The translations under genes and the position numbers were made by a program. A stretch of DNA of 64,000 nt from NCBI RefSeq assembly GCF_963169125.1, contig NC_084794.1:92983018-93047017 (forward strand). Direction: 5' to 3'. How positions within the stretch are numbered: the first letter of the stretch is position 1; every line of letters starts with the position of its first letter. The notes under the pieces are model-generated. The model was not told the origin of the DNA, did not search any database, and saw only the letters and a list, made by a program, of their open reading frames with translations. This stretch comes from Humulus lupulus. Taxonomy: Eukaryota; Streptophyta; Magnoliopsida; Rosales; Cannabaceae. Of this stretch, positions 40,458 through 51,600 are shown piece by piece.

Positions 40458-41372
40458 TCCTTCATTCTTCTCTAGTTTTACACTATGATTGAATGGAGTA
40501 TTGGCATCTTCAACCTTGAGATGGTTAAATTTGTTCAATACTTTCTCAACGTAGTGTGCTTGACCCAACGCAAAACCCCCACTATGTTTCTTAACTTTGA
40601 TACCAAGTATGGTTTCAACTTCTCCAAGATCTTTCATCTTGAAGGTTGATGATAGAAACCTCTTCGTTTCTTCTATCCCTTTCATGCTATCACTTAGAAT
40701 AAGCATGTCATCCACATATAAGCAAACAATGATCACATATCCCTTACAATTTTTGGAATACAAACACTTGTCTCCATTGCTATGTCTAAACCCATTAGAC
40801 ATGATGGCTTGATCAAATTTCTCATGCCATTGCTTAGGAGCTTGTTTCAATCCATATAAGGATTTTACAAGTCTACATACTTTATGTTCATATTTTTGTA
40901 TGACAAACCCTTCGGGTTGTTCCATATAGACCTCCTCATTGAGATCACCATTAAGGAGTGTCGTTTTGACATCCATTTGATGAACATACAAGTTGTGTAT
41001 AGAAGCTAAAGCGAACAAAATTCTTATAGAAGTTGTTCTTGAAACAGGCGCATAGGTATCGAAATAATCGATACCCTCTTTTTGCCTAAAACCTTTAGCT
41101 ACTAATCTAGCTTTAAAGGTTTGAATAGTGCCGTCAGTGTGGTATTTTCTCCTAAATACCCACTTACACCCAATTGGCTTAGACTTCGGTGGGAGATCTA
41201 CCAATTCCCAAGTGTTGTTGGAAAGAATGGAATCCATCTCATCATTGATGGCTTCTTTCCAAAATGCACTATCTCTCGATTGCATAGCTTCTCTATAAGT
41301 CTTAGGATCATCCTCAACGAGAAGTACAATAGGGATTTTCCTAATGGCTTCCTCTCTATTTCCTTCTACCAT
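40458..41372 (-). CDS. Copia pol, reverse transcriptase
   Basis: Open for about 305 codons. Starts after a TGA at 41387-41385 that separates it, in the same frame, from the integrase part. Motifs in order: CKWVFRRKYHTDGTIQTFKA, RLVAKGFRQKEGIDYFDTYA, PVSRTTSIRILFALA, HQMDVKTTLLNGDLNEEVYM, SLYGLKQAPKQWHEKFD and the active-site box CLYVDDMLIL. Copia RT normally has KTAFLNG where this has KTTLLNG. It is cut by the solo LTR at 40452. Confidence 0.93.
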
Positions 41373-41384
41373 GTAGAATGAAAT

Positions 41385-42317
41385 TCATTGAGAATCTATC
41401 TCATCCACTACTAGACTTTTATGATTTTTAACCCTTTGACTTCTTCTAAGTTCAAAGGGTTGCTTTACATTCTTTTGAGAATTCTCCTCTTGAGAATCAA
41501 CTTTGGATGTAGAAGCTTGAGAATTGTTCTCATATAACAAATTCTCCTTTAGAGATGTTGAAGCTTGAGAATTGTTGTCACGTAACATATTCTCAAAAAA
41601 TTCAACTTCTTTAGATTCAATCACAATATTAGACTCCAAGTCTAATAGCCTATAAGCTTTACTATTGTTGGCATAACCAACAAAAGCACACTTTATAGCT
41701 CTTGAACCTAACTTTATTCTATTAGGTTCGTTTTTCTTGCAATATGCAAGACATCCCCACACTTTGAAGTACCCTATGTTGGGTTTTCTTCCTTTCCATA
41801 ACTCATATGGAGATATCTCATTTTTCTTCATCGGTATTCGATTAAGAATGTGACAAGCGGTTAATAACGCTTCACCCCATAAGTTGAAATTCAACTTAGA
41901 AAACACCAACATAGAATTTATCATCTCTAGATAAGTCCTATTTTTCCTTTCGGCAACACTATTGTGTTGTGGTGTATAAAGTGCGGTGCACTCATGAATT
42001 ATACCATTTTCTTCACAAAATGTATTGAATTCATTAGAGAAGTACTCTCCCCCTCTATCACTTCTTAGCACCTTAATCTTTTTATTTAGTTGATTTTCAA
42101 CTTCTAATTTATATAATTTAAAAGCATCAAAAGTTTCATCTTTATGCTTTTAAAGAAACACATAGGTATATCTACTAAAATCATCTATAAAAGTAAGAAA
42201 ATACATTTTACCACCTCTAGTTAAAACACCATTTAATTCGCAAAGATCACTATGGATTAAATCTAGTAAATTGGATGATCTTTCTACACTAGGAAATGGT
42301 TTCTTAATCATTTTTGC
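41385..42317 (-). pseudogene. Copia pol, integrase
   Basis: One frame with two nonsense codons: TAA at 42320-42318 in CETCV*AKM and TAA near 42150 in YVFL*KHKDETF, where sense codons are expected. Between them lies FLTFIDDFSRYTYVF (first catalytic D). The second catalytic D is in VLRSDRGGEYFSNEF and the E in TALYTPQHNSVAERKNRTY. The C-terminal part has KVWGCLAYCKKNEPNRIKL and CAFVGYANNSKAYRLLD. Apart from the stops the domain is whole. Confidence 0.9.
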
Positions 42318-42986
42318 TTAAACACATGTTTCACATTTACCATAGTTTTTAATATTGCATGTAATCATACCACATTGCACTACTCTTTTCATGGTTGAAA
42401 AACCTATATGCAATAGTCTAAGATGCCACAAAAATAAAGAATCATAATCAACAATATAGGTGGAATTAGCATTTTTATTGATAACATTGAAAGTTACATC
42501 ATTGGTGCACAATTTAACCATACCCTCACAAGAGTACCCCATTCCCAAAAATACATTTGATTTGGTAAGTATAAGTTTACTGGACTCAAAAATGGCTTTA
42601 ATGTCGGGCTTGCCAAGCAAATCACCACTTACCAAGTTTCTACTCATTTCGGGAACATAAAGTACATTCACTAATGTAACTTTCTTGCCAGAGTTGAAAA
42701 AGACTTCAATGGTACCTTTGCCAAGTACCTTGGATTTGCCCTCATTGCCCATTTGAATCTCATGGTTGCCTTTTGACTCTTCAACGGTCTTGAACAATGA
42801 TTTGTCGTAGGTGACATGGATGGTGGCACATGTATCATACCACCACCCTTTCACCTTGCCTTGGACCGCATTCACCTCACTAAGAGTAGTAACTATGTTT
42901 TCCTCGTGAGTTGCATTCACCTTAGGTCCTTCTTGGTCTTTTCTATGCCTACACTCTCTAGCATAGTGACCCTTTTTCCCACACAC
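42318..42986 (-). CDS. Copia zinc knuckle, protease, pre-integrase
   Basis: A CCHC knuckle (CFVCGKKGHYARECRHRKD, first Cys just upstream of 42986) ends gag. The protease follows with WWYDTCATIHV; the family usually has D-T/S-G-A, so the glycine is replaced by cysteine here. LVNVLYVPEMSRNLVSGDLL is the conserved protease C-terminal region. The pre-integrase HHCC finger is in HLRLLHIGF...CETCV. Frame is open for 222 codons to the TAA at 42318. Confidence 0.88.
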   Translation of the reverse strand: MCGKKGHYARECRHRKDQEGPKVNATHEENIVTTLSEVNAVQGKVKGWWYDTCATIHVTYDKSLFKTVEESKGNHEIQMGNEGKSKVLGKGTIEVFFNSGKKVTLVNVLYVPEMSRNLVSGDLLGKPDIKAIFESSKLILTKSNVFLGMGYSCEGMVKLCTNDVTFNVINKNANSTYIVDYDSLFLWHLRLLHIGFSTMKRVVQCGMITCNIKNYGKCETCV

Positions 42987-43008
42987 AAAGCAAGAAAATT
43001 TATCGCCC

Positions 43009-43755
43009 TTAAACTTGTTTGGTTGGTTTTTGGACCCAAAGGTTTCTTGTTGCCCTTTTTCCCTTTGTTTTTGGGATGTTTTGGTTGTGACACCGCGTTT
43101 GCTTTGGAAGTCTCTCCATTAGACCCCTCCACAAGTTTATCTCTACATATCGATTCCTCTTCGATTCGAATATGCTTTTGGATTTCCCCCAAAGAATAAT
43201 CCTCATTTTATGAAGGATTCTTTTCCTATAACTCTTCCAAGTTGGTGGTAATTTAGCCACTATAGCACCAACTTGAAAGGCCTTGGGAAGCTCAATCTTT
43301 AACACTTTCAATTTGTTAACAATGATTTGCAATTCATGTATTTGAGGAAGAATAGGTTTATCACCAAAAAATTTGAAATCAAAGTATTGAGATATCAAAA
43401 AAAATTTCGTACCTTCCTCTTCCGCCTTAAACTTTGTCTCAAGTGCATCCCATATCTCCTTGGCCGATTTGGTCTCGGTGTAGAGGTCATAGAGCCTATT
43501 GGAAATGGCGTTGAGGATATGACCCCTACAAAGGAGATTGTCCTCCTCCCTCTTCCTTCTTTTCTCCACCTCCTCGGGAGTATCCTTGTTGGATGGCATT
43601 GGGAGAGGTTTTAGAGTGGATTCTAGAATGTAGGCGATTTTGAGAGTGGGAAAAAGGAATCTCACCTTGTCTTGCCACCTAGTGAAATTGGACCCATCAA
43701 ACCTATCAAACCTTACTAGGTCTTGATTTATTATCTTGATGGTTTTACCTTCCAT
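43009..43755 (-). pseudogene. Copia gag
   Basis: Start MEGKTIKIINQDLVRFD at 43755, then FDGSNFTRWQDKVRFLF, CRGHILNAISNRLYDLY and AKEIWDALETKFKAEEEG, all typical of copia Gag. Near 43195 the frame shifts (ILHKMR then a different frame reads GEIQKHIRIEEESICRDKL), and it shifts again before the zinc knuckle near 43010. Gag is therefore broken by two small indels. A second, poorer fragment of the same kind of gag lies at 54061-54360. Confidence 0.88.
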
Positions 43756-43782
43756 TGAAACAAACAAGGATAAGCTTTTGAA

Positions 43783-46700
43783 TGTTAGGAAAAATAGTAT
43801 TTGCCTCAATGGAAATGGTAAGAAAATACAACTCTATGAAATATATTACAACTAAATAATGATTGATTAAAAAGAGTGTTATAACTCTATAACTGAAAAT
43901 ACAAATAAAAAGAGAAGGAGATGTAAGATGATACAAATAGAAAGTACAACTCTATTACAAAGATACAAATAAACTAGAAGTGTTTGAACAAAGGAAATAA
44001 AAGGATTACAACTCTTAAACAAAAGTACAAGTAAATAGAACAAGAAGAAAAAGAAGAAAAGCAATAGAAGAAAATAAGAACAAGAACAAGAACAAAAACA
44101 ATAAACTCTCACTTACACAACCAAAGTGAAGAGTGTTGGGGATCACCAACTTGAACAAGGTTTGAAACCTTTGTCCAAAAGCTTATTTCCCCCTAACTCA
44201 AGCACTAAGGGATCTCTCACAGATTTTGGAAATGCTTTCTGGAATAATCAAGCCTCAAAATGTTTTCTAGCCAAGTGCTCTAATGGATATAAAAGTTGGG
44301 TCTTTCAAGTGAGCAATTGTAACGATCCAAATTTACTAATAAGGCTTAAGGGCCTTGATTAGTGTGTCGGAAGGGAATAACTGGATTATATGTGAATTAA
44401 GTTATTAAAAAAATGTTATATGATTATTTGAATATCTGTGATGCATGACTATGTGTATTCGTATGCATGTAGGCCCTGATTAGGTTAGAAGGGTATATTC
44501 GTAATTTTAGCCCGTTGAGGGCATAAATGAAAATAATTGTAATAAATTGTTAAGACCACATTATTATGTGGATATATTTGTAATCTGTGACTCGAGGCGA
44601 TCTTAGTGAGCGATTTAGCGAAAAAGTCACGGCGGGGATTTATACCCGGCTCGGGACGAGCCTGGGGTAATTATGGGGATTTAGAGAATATATTGGAGTT
44701 TATTTTGATATTGAGGAATATAGTTGGTGATTAGTTAGGTGTCGGGAAGTAAGCGGTAAATATTAGAGACACTCGAGGAATTAGCAGGAATTGGGAATAA
44801 ATGACCAGAATGCCCTTGGAAGGATTAAGGGCTTAAATTTAATGAGAGGGTATTATGGTCATTTGGCTTACAAGGGATAAGAGTTAAGTCTGCTTTATGC
44901 CTTAGTGGAAAGTCTAGAATGTGAAGGAAGCTGAAAGAAAAGAAGAAGAAAAAGAAAGAAGGAAAACATGAGTCATTTCTTCTCCCATTCGTTCTAAGTT
45001 TTTGCCTCATCTCTTGAAGGGATTTGGAGCTGTAACTCAGGGAGAGTCTGGGCAGGAGCTTGAGGCTAGGGTTCTTGTTTTGGCTTGAGGAGTTTGCAAG
45101 AGTAGACCATCCATTTGAGGTAAGGTTTAAGGTTGCTTTTCAGTTTCTGGTTCTAATATAAATATGGATTTTGAGCTGAGTTTTGGTGGGAATTCTAGGG
45201 AATTGAGGTTGAAGCTTTGAGGGGTGAAAGCTAAGGAAGACTGGAGGATAGCCTAAGATTGAACTTCTCTATTTAAGGTAAGAAGCTCTGATCTTGGTCA
45301 CTTGAATTCTGTGGTTTCAGTTGTTCTTCCTGTTGAGTTTTTGGGCTCTAGGTCTAGCTATGGTGATTTCCTTGATTTGGGGTGCATGTGGTTGAATTTC
45401 TTGTGGTTGTGACCTATGGGATGAGTTGAGGATGTGGGGAGGCTTGTTTTGAAGTTTGGTTGAGGTTTGATTGAGTTTTGGGAAAATTTGGCTAGAGGAA
45501 ATTCGAAGAGGAGAAAACTGGGTAGTGTTTGGCTGTGACTAGCGCTATAGCGCTAGCCTTAGGGCACTACAACGCTAGGCTTGGGTGTCTGGGAGCCTGA
45601 AGGCTCTCTTTGTAGCGCTGTAGCACCCACTTTTGGGCGATGTAGCGCTACCCTATTCCCAGAAATGGGTTTTTGGGTTATTTCTTAGGGTTTTTGCCCA
45701 GGGGCTCGGGGTTTGATTCCACCACCCCATTTGGTGGAATTAGGGCTTCCCGAGGGCTCGGGATTGGTCCCGAGGCTAGGTTTTGGATTTGAGGTTTGGT
45801 GATGATTCTGATCTATGGCTGTGACTAGGTATACACTAGGGCTCAGACGGGATCGTGCTTGAGGATCAAATTGAACAAAGCTAGCGAAATCTAAAAGTAA
45901 GAAAACTGCACCCGGTTATGTGTTTGTGATGGGACTAAGAGCTCCCTATATATGTATAGTTTCATAGATGGTATTATTCCATGAGACATGTGATAAATGG
46001 CATAAGGGTGCCGTAAATAATAGTTGCGCACAGGGTGCAGCTCGGCCACTGGTAGCTGAGGACAGCTTAATATTCACTGAGCTCAGTTTAAGCGGGCCAG
46101 AGTTAGTGGGATAAATAGAGGGTGCGGACTAAGGGCGTTAACCCTGGTTATCATATGTGAATTGAATATTGATATGAAATGATGTACTTGGTATGCTGAA
46201 TACTTGAATATCACGAATGCTTAGGCTGTTGAGTACATGTTTATACTGTATGAGTTATCTGATTGTCTGCTTGATGATTATGCTTTGTTATTGTGTTTTC
46301 TTGTTGGGCCTTGGCTCACGGGTGCTACGTGGTGCAGGTAATGGCAAGGGCAAGTTGGACCAGTCCTGAGAGGGAGAGCTTCGGGGCTGAATGTACATAA
46401 TTAGCTGATCGGCCGCCACGACCGAGGAGTGGAACAGGATGAGAAAAGCTTAATTGTCTGTTTTGCCTTAGAGTGGCTAGTAATTGTATTTTAATCCAAA
46501 AATTTTGTAGACTGTCTTTTAACTTTACTACTTTTGGGATCCCATGTAAGGAAAATGTTTGTTTATAAGAAATGAAGCTTTTGAGGCCAAAATCTTTTAA
46601 CCCTTGTTCAACTGTAGTTTCAGTGACACATTTCAAATTAAATGACTTGATTAGTAAGTCTTGCACCTTTATAAACACACAGTGTAACGGTCTTGGCTAT

Positions 46701-47340
46701 CCAGGGCGTTACAGCAATAGGCTCCTATTTATAGAGTTTAAAGAAACCCTTTGAATTTCAAATTCCACCAACCCCTATGGCTGTTACCAATGATAAATTG
46801 GATGTTTATGGAATTAAAAGTGAGATTTGGGAGTTATTTGGGTTTTTGGAGCCGTTCAACACAATTTGGAAAACTAAAAATTGGTCAGTTTTTGGCCTGT
46901 GGTCATGGCCACTGCTCTCTGTCCCATAGGCCACGGCCAAGAACATTCAGTGGCCGCGACCACTGACCATTTTCAGCACAAAATTTTGTGCTGTTTTTTC
47001 AAATGGTTCCAAACCCTCCCAAATGATTTTGTAACCCCCAAAACACATTATTGGGGTTAAAATCATATCTCTAACAGCCATTTCACATATGACTTTATGA
47101 AATTCATCTCAATATTGTGTAACACCAAATTTACACAATAAATGGTAATATTTGGAAGTTACAAATTTGTAGCTGAATTTGTAACACCAAATATATTACA
47201 TATTTGGATATTTCTCATATATCTAAATATTGTAACTCTCTATTATATGTTACAATATGTGACACTCTCTGTCACATTTATTTAATCTAAAATATTATAA
47301 TATAATATAATATTACATTATATTATAAAATAATATAACA
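43783..47340 (-). repeat. 5' LTR of the copia element, interrupted
   Basis: Matches 35807-36910 outside the insert at 44313-46718. Net length about 1.16 kb. Carries one more GC-rich motif unit than the 3' LTR (46895-46973). Confidence 0.92.
44313..46718 (+). mobile_element. Solo LTR, family L1, inside copia 5' LTR
   Basis: LTR 44318-46713 (2396 bp) starts TGTAACGATCC and ends GGGCGTTACA, with GCAAT at 44313-44317 and 46714-46718. The empty site is intact in the sister LTR (GAGCAATAGGCTCC near 36330). Contains a TAGCGCTATAGCGCTA cluster at 45538-45653. No internal coding region. Confidence 0.95.
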
Positions 47341-48655
47341 ATTGTATTATTCAAGTCTTTTGATTTGTTTGTTACCAACTTACCCTACGGACTAGCTCAT
47401 ACTTACAAATTGGATATTCGGTAGTATAATTGAGTGAGTGTATTTATCATAGATGTGAAATCTATAGCTTTTGTTTAAGAAGTGAAACGATGATTTCGTT
47501 ATAGCTTGATTCAAATGTTAGATGATAGAGTACTCATTTCTGTAATTAAGTTTACAGAAATATCAATTACAAGGAACTTAATGGGAGTTAAGAATAAAAT
47601 ACTATTGAGGGGTAAAATGGTAATTTGCACACATCTCATTAGTAGATCATCTATAGAGGATTGAATGACGCTTATGGTTATAACAGTGGATAACGCATTT
47701 ACATTTGGTGTAGAACGTTCTATGAATTCAAGAGTGCAATTCTGAGTCTATAGTGGAGTCACGAAGAATTAATAAGGTAGTAAGGTTATTTGTTATAAAT
47801 AAACTCATGGTAACTTATTAGAGCTTGAGTTTATGGGTCCATAGTCCCCATGTCATCTCTTATCAAAATGAACCTAGTAGTCTTGAATAATTAATTTAAT
47901 TATTAATTATAAGAAAATACCATATTGACTAGGCCAATGAAAATAAATAATGTTAAATTGTTTATTTATATTTTGTGAGAAAAGAAAGAGAAGAAACTTT
48001 GATGTTTTTATTGCAAAGTCTCAAAAAGAGAGTATTATAGCAAATTGGGATAATTTTGTTAATATTGATAGATTGTTATTAATATTAATAAAATGAATAA
48101 AATAATTGTCAAAATTATAATTGGTTAATTTTTCCAGGTATTTAATTAATTATAATTATTAAATAATTAAAAATAAAATGGAAAATTAAAACCTATTTTA
48201 TGTCCTAGCCAATTGCCTATATATACTAGTGTTATAGAATGCATTAGGTAAGATGGATTTGACAAGCTAAATAATTCACTCCTAATATTCTATACCAAGC
48301 TGTCCACTCTCTCTTAGTTTTCTCTCTATGAATTCTCTTCTCATGTGTTGAGACTTGCCCACACAAACACTATGTTGTTTTAGAGAAAGACTTGTAAGGC
48401 CTAGGTCTTGTTTCAAAACAGTTTGGATTCATTGCAATACCTAACATTTAGCAATGACAAAAGGTTAAAGAATCCAAAGGGTGTAGTCATTGTTCCGCTA
48501 CGCATCTTGAGTACTCTAATTGTTTTATTATTGTATTTACGTATCTCTATAATATTCACATGCTTGTATGATTTTATGTTTTCTACTATGTATATTGTTT
48601 TGAATATATATTTATAGGGAGCATGCATATAGACTTATATAAATGAGATCCTACA

Positions 48656-49232
48656 GTTTGAGACTTGACTTTAATCTCGAAGTGAGTAATGCACTCTTAA
48701 TTGTAGTCTTATGGCTTTTGACTTATCGGGTACAACTTACGAAAGAAAACATAGACCTAATTCCTAATATCTTGGAGTCATAGAGATATGGGTAGTTGGG
48801 AACATGCTTCACATATACAAAATCCACTCGTTCCTTGATTGGAATTGTAGATTAATTATTCATTTCAGTACTAATAGCGGTACTTGAACATAGAGTTCTC
48901 AATTTCCATTAAGAACATAAATACTATCTGCAAACGATTTACAAAAATGTTCATTAGAGTATCCAGGGCACTGGTTGATGAATATGTAATTAGAGAGGTG
49001 AATGGATGATGACCTAGCTCTAATTATGAATAATTAGCTGAGGGTCATAACTCATGCAATGACTATATTAATGGACAACTATATGAGTTAATTCTTATAA
49101 TATAAGATTGTATGTTCTAAGAGTGGAACTATGAATTTTGAGTAGAGAAATCTCATAGTTAATAAATTAATTTATTGGAGCTTAGAACTACATGTTCATT
49201 TGTCCCCAAACTAGCTTCATAACACAAACAAG
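48656..49232. other. AT-rich remnant between two LTRs
   Basis: No gene. The texture resembles the flanking TGTTGGG-type LTRs, so it may be a fragment of a related element. Confidence 0.4.
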
Positions 49233-51600
49233 TGTTGGGGTTTATGTCCTAAAAGCATGTGTAAAGACATTTTATTTATTGGAAGTTAATAAAAGTACAT
49301 TTTTCTTATAATTGAATGTTTGAATTATTGCTTGAATAATTATTTTAAATATTAGAAAATTTCATATTCATTAATGAGAGGATGATGATTAAGATCTAAA
49401 TAATGAATAAAATAATCAGCAACATATTAAACTATGGAATTTTTAATCAATGGTTTCTAGTACGGTTCGCTAAGTATTTTTTATATACATGTATTCTAGA
49501 TCTAGATTGCTGATATAGATAGACATCTTAGTGAATGCATTTATATAATTAGATTCTATATGCAAAACTTATGTGAATTAATTTCTTTATAAACTTACAG
49601 TTTGCCATAAAGATTTAATTCATATCAATACAACGACTATATGTAGATCAATCTAAATCCTGATTAGTCATGAACTTATGTTCATGTCTATTGGGTCTTT
49701 TGTTTCACTTGTCAAGGTCTCTTAATATAATGAGGCTGGTGACTTTTGTTTTGGAGATTCAATAGCATGAATGGCTGAGAATATAATCTTACAAGATTTG
49801 GAATCCAAGCTTTCTTGATGGATCAAATATTGGTTCCCTTAAGGGTTAATTATGGAACTGAATAGTTATTGAGCACAAATAATTTATAATATGATTATAA
49901 ATTAGCTATTCACTAGTGAATTAATGGTACTTAAGGAACAAGAGATAATTAGAAAGGTAAACGGTATATTGACGACCTTTTTCGCTATCAACCTAATTCG
50001 AGAGTTTAAAGAAAATAATGGAAAAGAACACAAGGGTTTTATGCGGTTTAGGCTATAAAAGAGCCCTAGTCCACGAGTATCTGGTATTTAGTGAGCTTAA
50101 AGCTTGTTTGAGCAAGCTTCAATGGTGGTTCTCAGGCAACGTATATAATACACTGAGTTATTGATTTTTTCTCTCCAAAAATCTAAAACCTCTACAAGAA
50201 AATACCCCAACCCTATTTATAGAGGTTGGGGTCATTAATGTGGATCCTGTGTCATTAATACAAACTCCCCCTTAAAGGGGTATTAATGTTGAATTAATAC
50301 AAAAAATGTTTCACTAAATAGAGACTACGACCCAGGCGGATTGCACGGGGCCCATTGCAGAAAATTTTTCACTAGCTTTATGGGGAACATGCCTCTGACA
50401 GTATCAGGGTGCAGCTACACGTTTCTTTCTCCATGTTAGGCAGCGTAGTGGGAAGTGTCGATTGTCGAGTGAACGAACCCGACGCCACTAATTGAGGTTT
50501 GCCAAAAGGTGTCAGATGATTTAGTGGGCCATACCCATAGTGACTGACATCTGGCAGCTACTCTAGGTTTGAGGACAAGAATCCTAGACCTAGGAGATGG
50601 GCAAGTGAAGAGAGCTCCTCGGGACATGGCCTCACTTGGAGACATCCACGACTTGGTTGGTCTGAGTTTCTTGGAGGAGTTCACACTCTGAGAACCTCAT
50701 GACCTGTGCTATCACTAATGGCCCCTAATTGCCACGTGTCTGTTGGTGAAAACACGGACAACACGGTAATTTTGACAAACTCTAATTTGTGAACCAATAA
50801 TTGGGGACAAAACTATATGAAATGATTATATTAATGGACTACACAAGATAATTATGTAAATATAATTCTATAATTACTAAGACTATAATTCCATATTTAT
50901 AGTGGAGTAATAGTGGAATTAATAAATAAGATGATTTAATTAAGGTGTTTAATTAATAATCTTGTTTATTGGAGCTTATTATTATAGGTCCATGGTCCCC
51001 AAGTCACATTTATACAACATTGTCTAAGATGTGGATGTTATTGACAAGATAAATTGATAAATGATTAAATTGCACGAAATTAATTTTCTAAGGCAAATGT
51101 ATAATTATATGTAATTAATTAATTACTAATATATTTTATTTGAAAACTATTTATTAGCTGAAAATAATATTAATTAGTCTTAAAAAATAATAATATTAAT
51201 TTATCAAAAAAATTAATTTTTGAGAAAATTAGTCATGTATATTACTTATAGAGTATAAAAAAGTGGTATAAATAAAAGAAATAAATTGACAAAGCCCATA
51301 GTTTTGCTTGTCTTTTCTTTACCTTGTTCTATAATAGAACATTACGTGAGATGAGAAGAAGAAGCTTTAATTTGTCAAAATTTGTTGTGAAGAAGGAAAC
51401 TCTCTTACTTTCTTTCCCTCCCTTGTGTTCATGCCAACCCAAAGCAAGAACACAACTTTTGTGTGTTTGATTTTTACTTTCAGACAAAAGATACACCGTT
51501 GTTGTGATATATTTAATGCTACATAAGTATGCATAATCATTAACAAGTAATATATTGATAAATAGAGTATCGTCATCACAAAAATTGATGATTAACTACA
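49233..51600 (+). mobile_element. Probable LTR related to 35312-48655, interrupted
   Basis: Starts TGTTGGGGTTTATGTCC, like the LTR at 35312, and may end at GATTAACTACA (51600). A Tat solo LTR lies inside at 49967-50763. Without that insert the length is about 1.57 kb. No duplication is visible at the edges, so the right end is uncertain. Confidence 0.45.
49962..50768 (-). mobile_element. Tat-like solo LTR
   Basis: LTR 49967-50763 (797 bp; the Tat LTR at 59931 is 796 bp). Minus orientation: starts TGTTGTCCGTG, ends GTCGTCAATA, with the final CA mutated. CGGTA is duplicated at 49962-49966 and 50764-50768. TATA box in CTCTATAAATAGGG on the minus strand near 50210-50223, and ACTCGTGGACTAGGGC is shared with the Tat LTRs. 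The frame at 50436-50684 lies inside it and has no recognisable product. Confidence 0.92.

Larger units (their letters stand above)
35802..47345 (-). mobile_element. Near-complete Ty1/copia element with two nested solo LTRs
   Basis: Sense is minus. The 3' LTR is 35807-36910 and the 5' LTR 43783-47340 (interrupted). Target duplication ATTGT on both sides. A polypurine tract (AAGTGGGGGAA on the minus strand, 36911-36921) precedes the 3' LTR. Removing the two nested LTRs leaves about 6.8 kb, normal for copia. Gag, protease, integrase, RT and RNase H are all present in order. The LTRs differ by a few per cent by eye, so this insertion is younger than the one at 28415. Confidence 0.95.
35312..48655 (+). 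mobile_element. 1.8-kb solo LTR split by a nested copia element
   Basis: 35312-35806 begins TGTTGGGTTTTATGCCC; the sequence resumes at 47346 after the copia element and runs to ATCCTACA at 48655. Flanks ATTTG (35307-35311) and GTTTG (48656-48660) look like a target duplication with one change. Without the 11.5-kb insert the LTR is about 1.8 kb. No coding sequence belongs to it. The right boundary is my best guess; the insertion point is firm because ATTGT is duplicated at 35802-35806 and 47341-47345. Confidence 0.65.

Noticed and set aside
38147..46713. A full-length L1 element with LTRs at 38147 and 44318
   Set aside because: The two LTRs are in opposite orientation, have different target duplications (GCTCT, GCAAT) and copia pol lies between them; they are two separate solo LTRs.
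50436..50684. 82-codon minus-strand frame
   Set aside because: Lies wholly within a Tat solo LTR with a clean target duplication.
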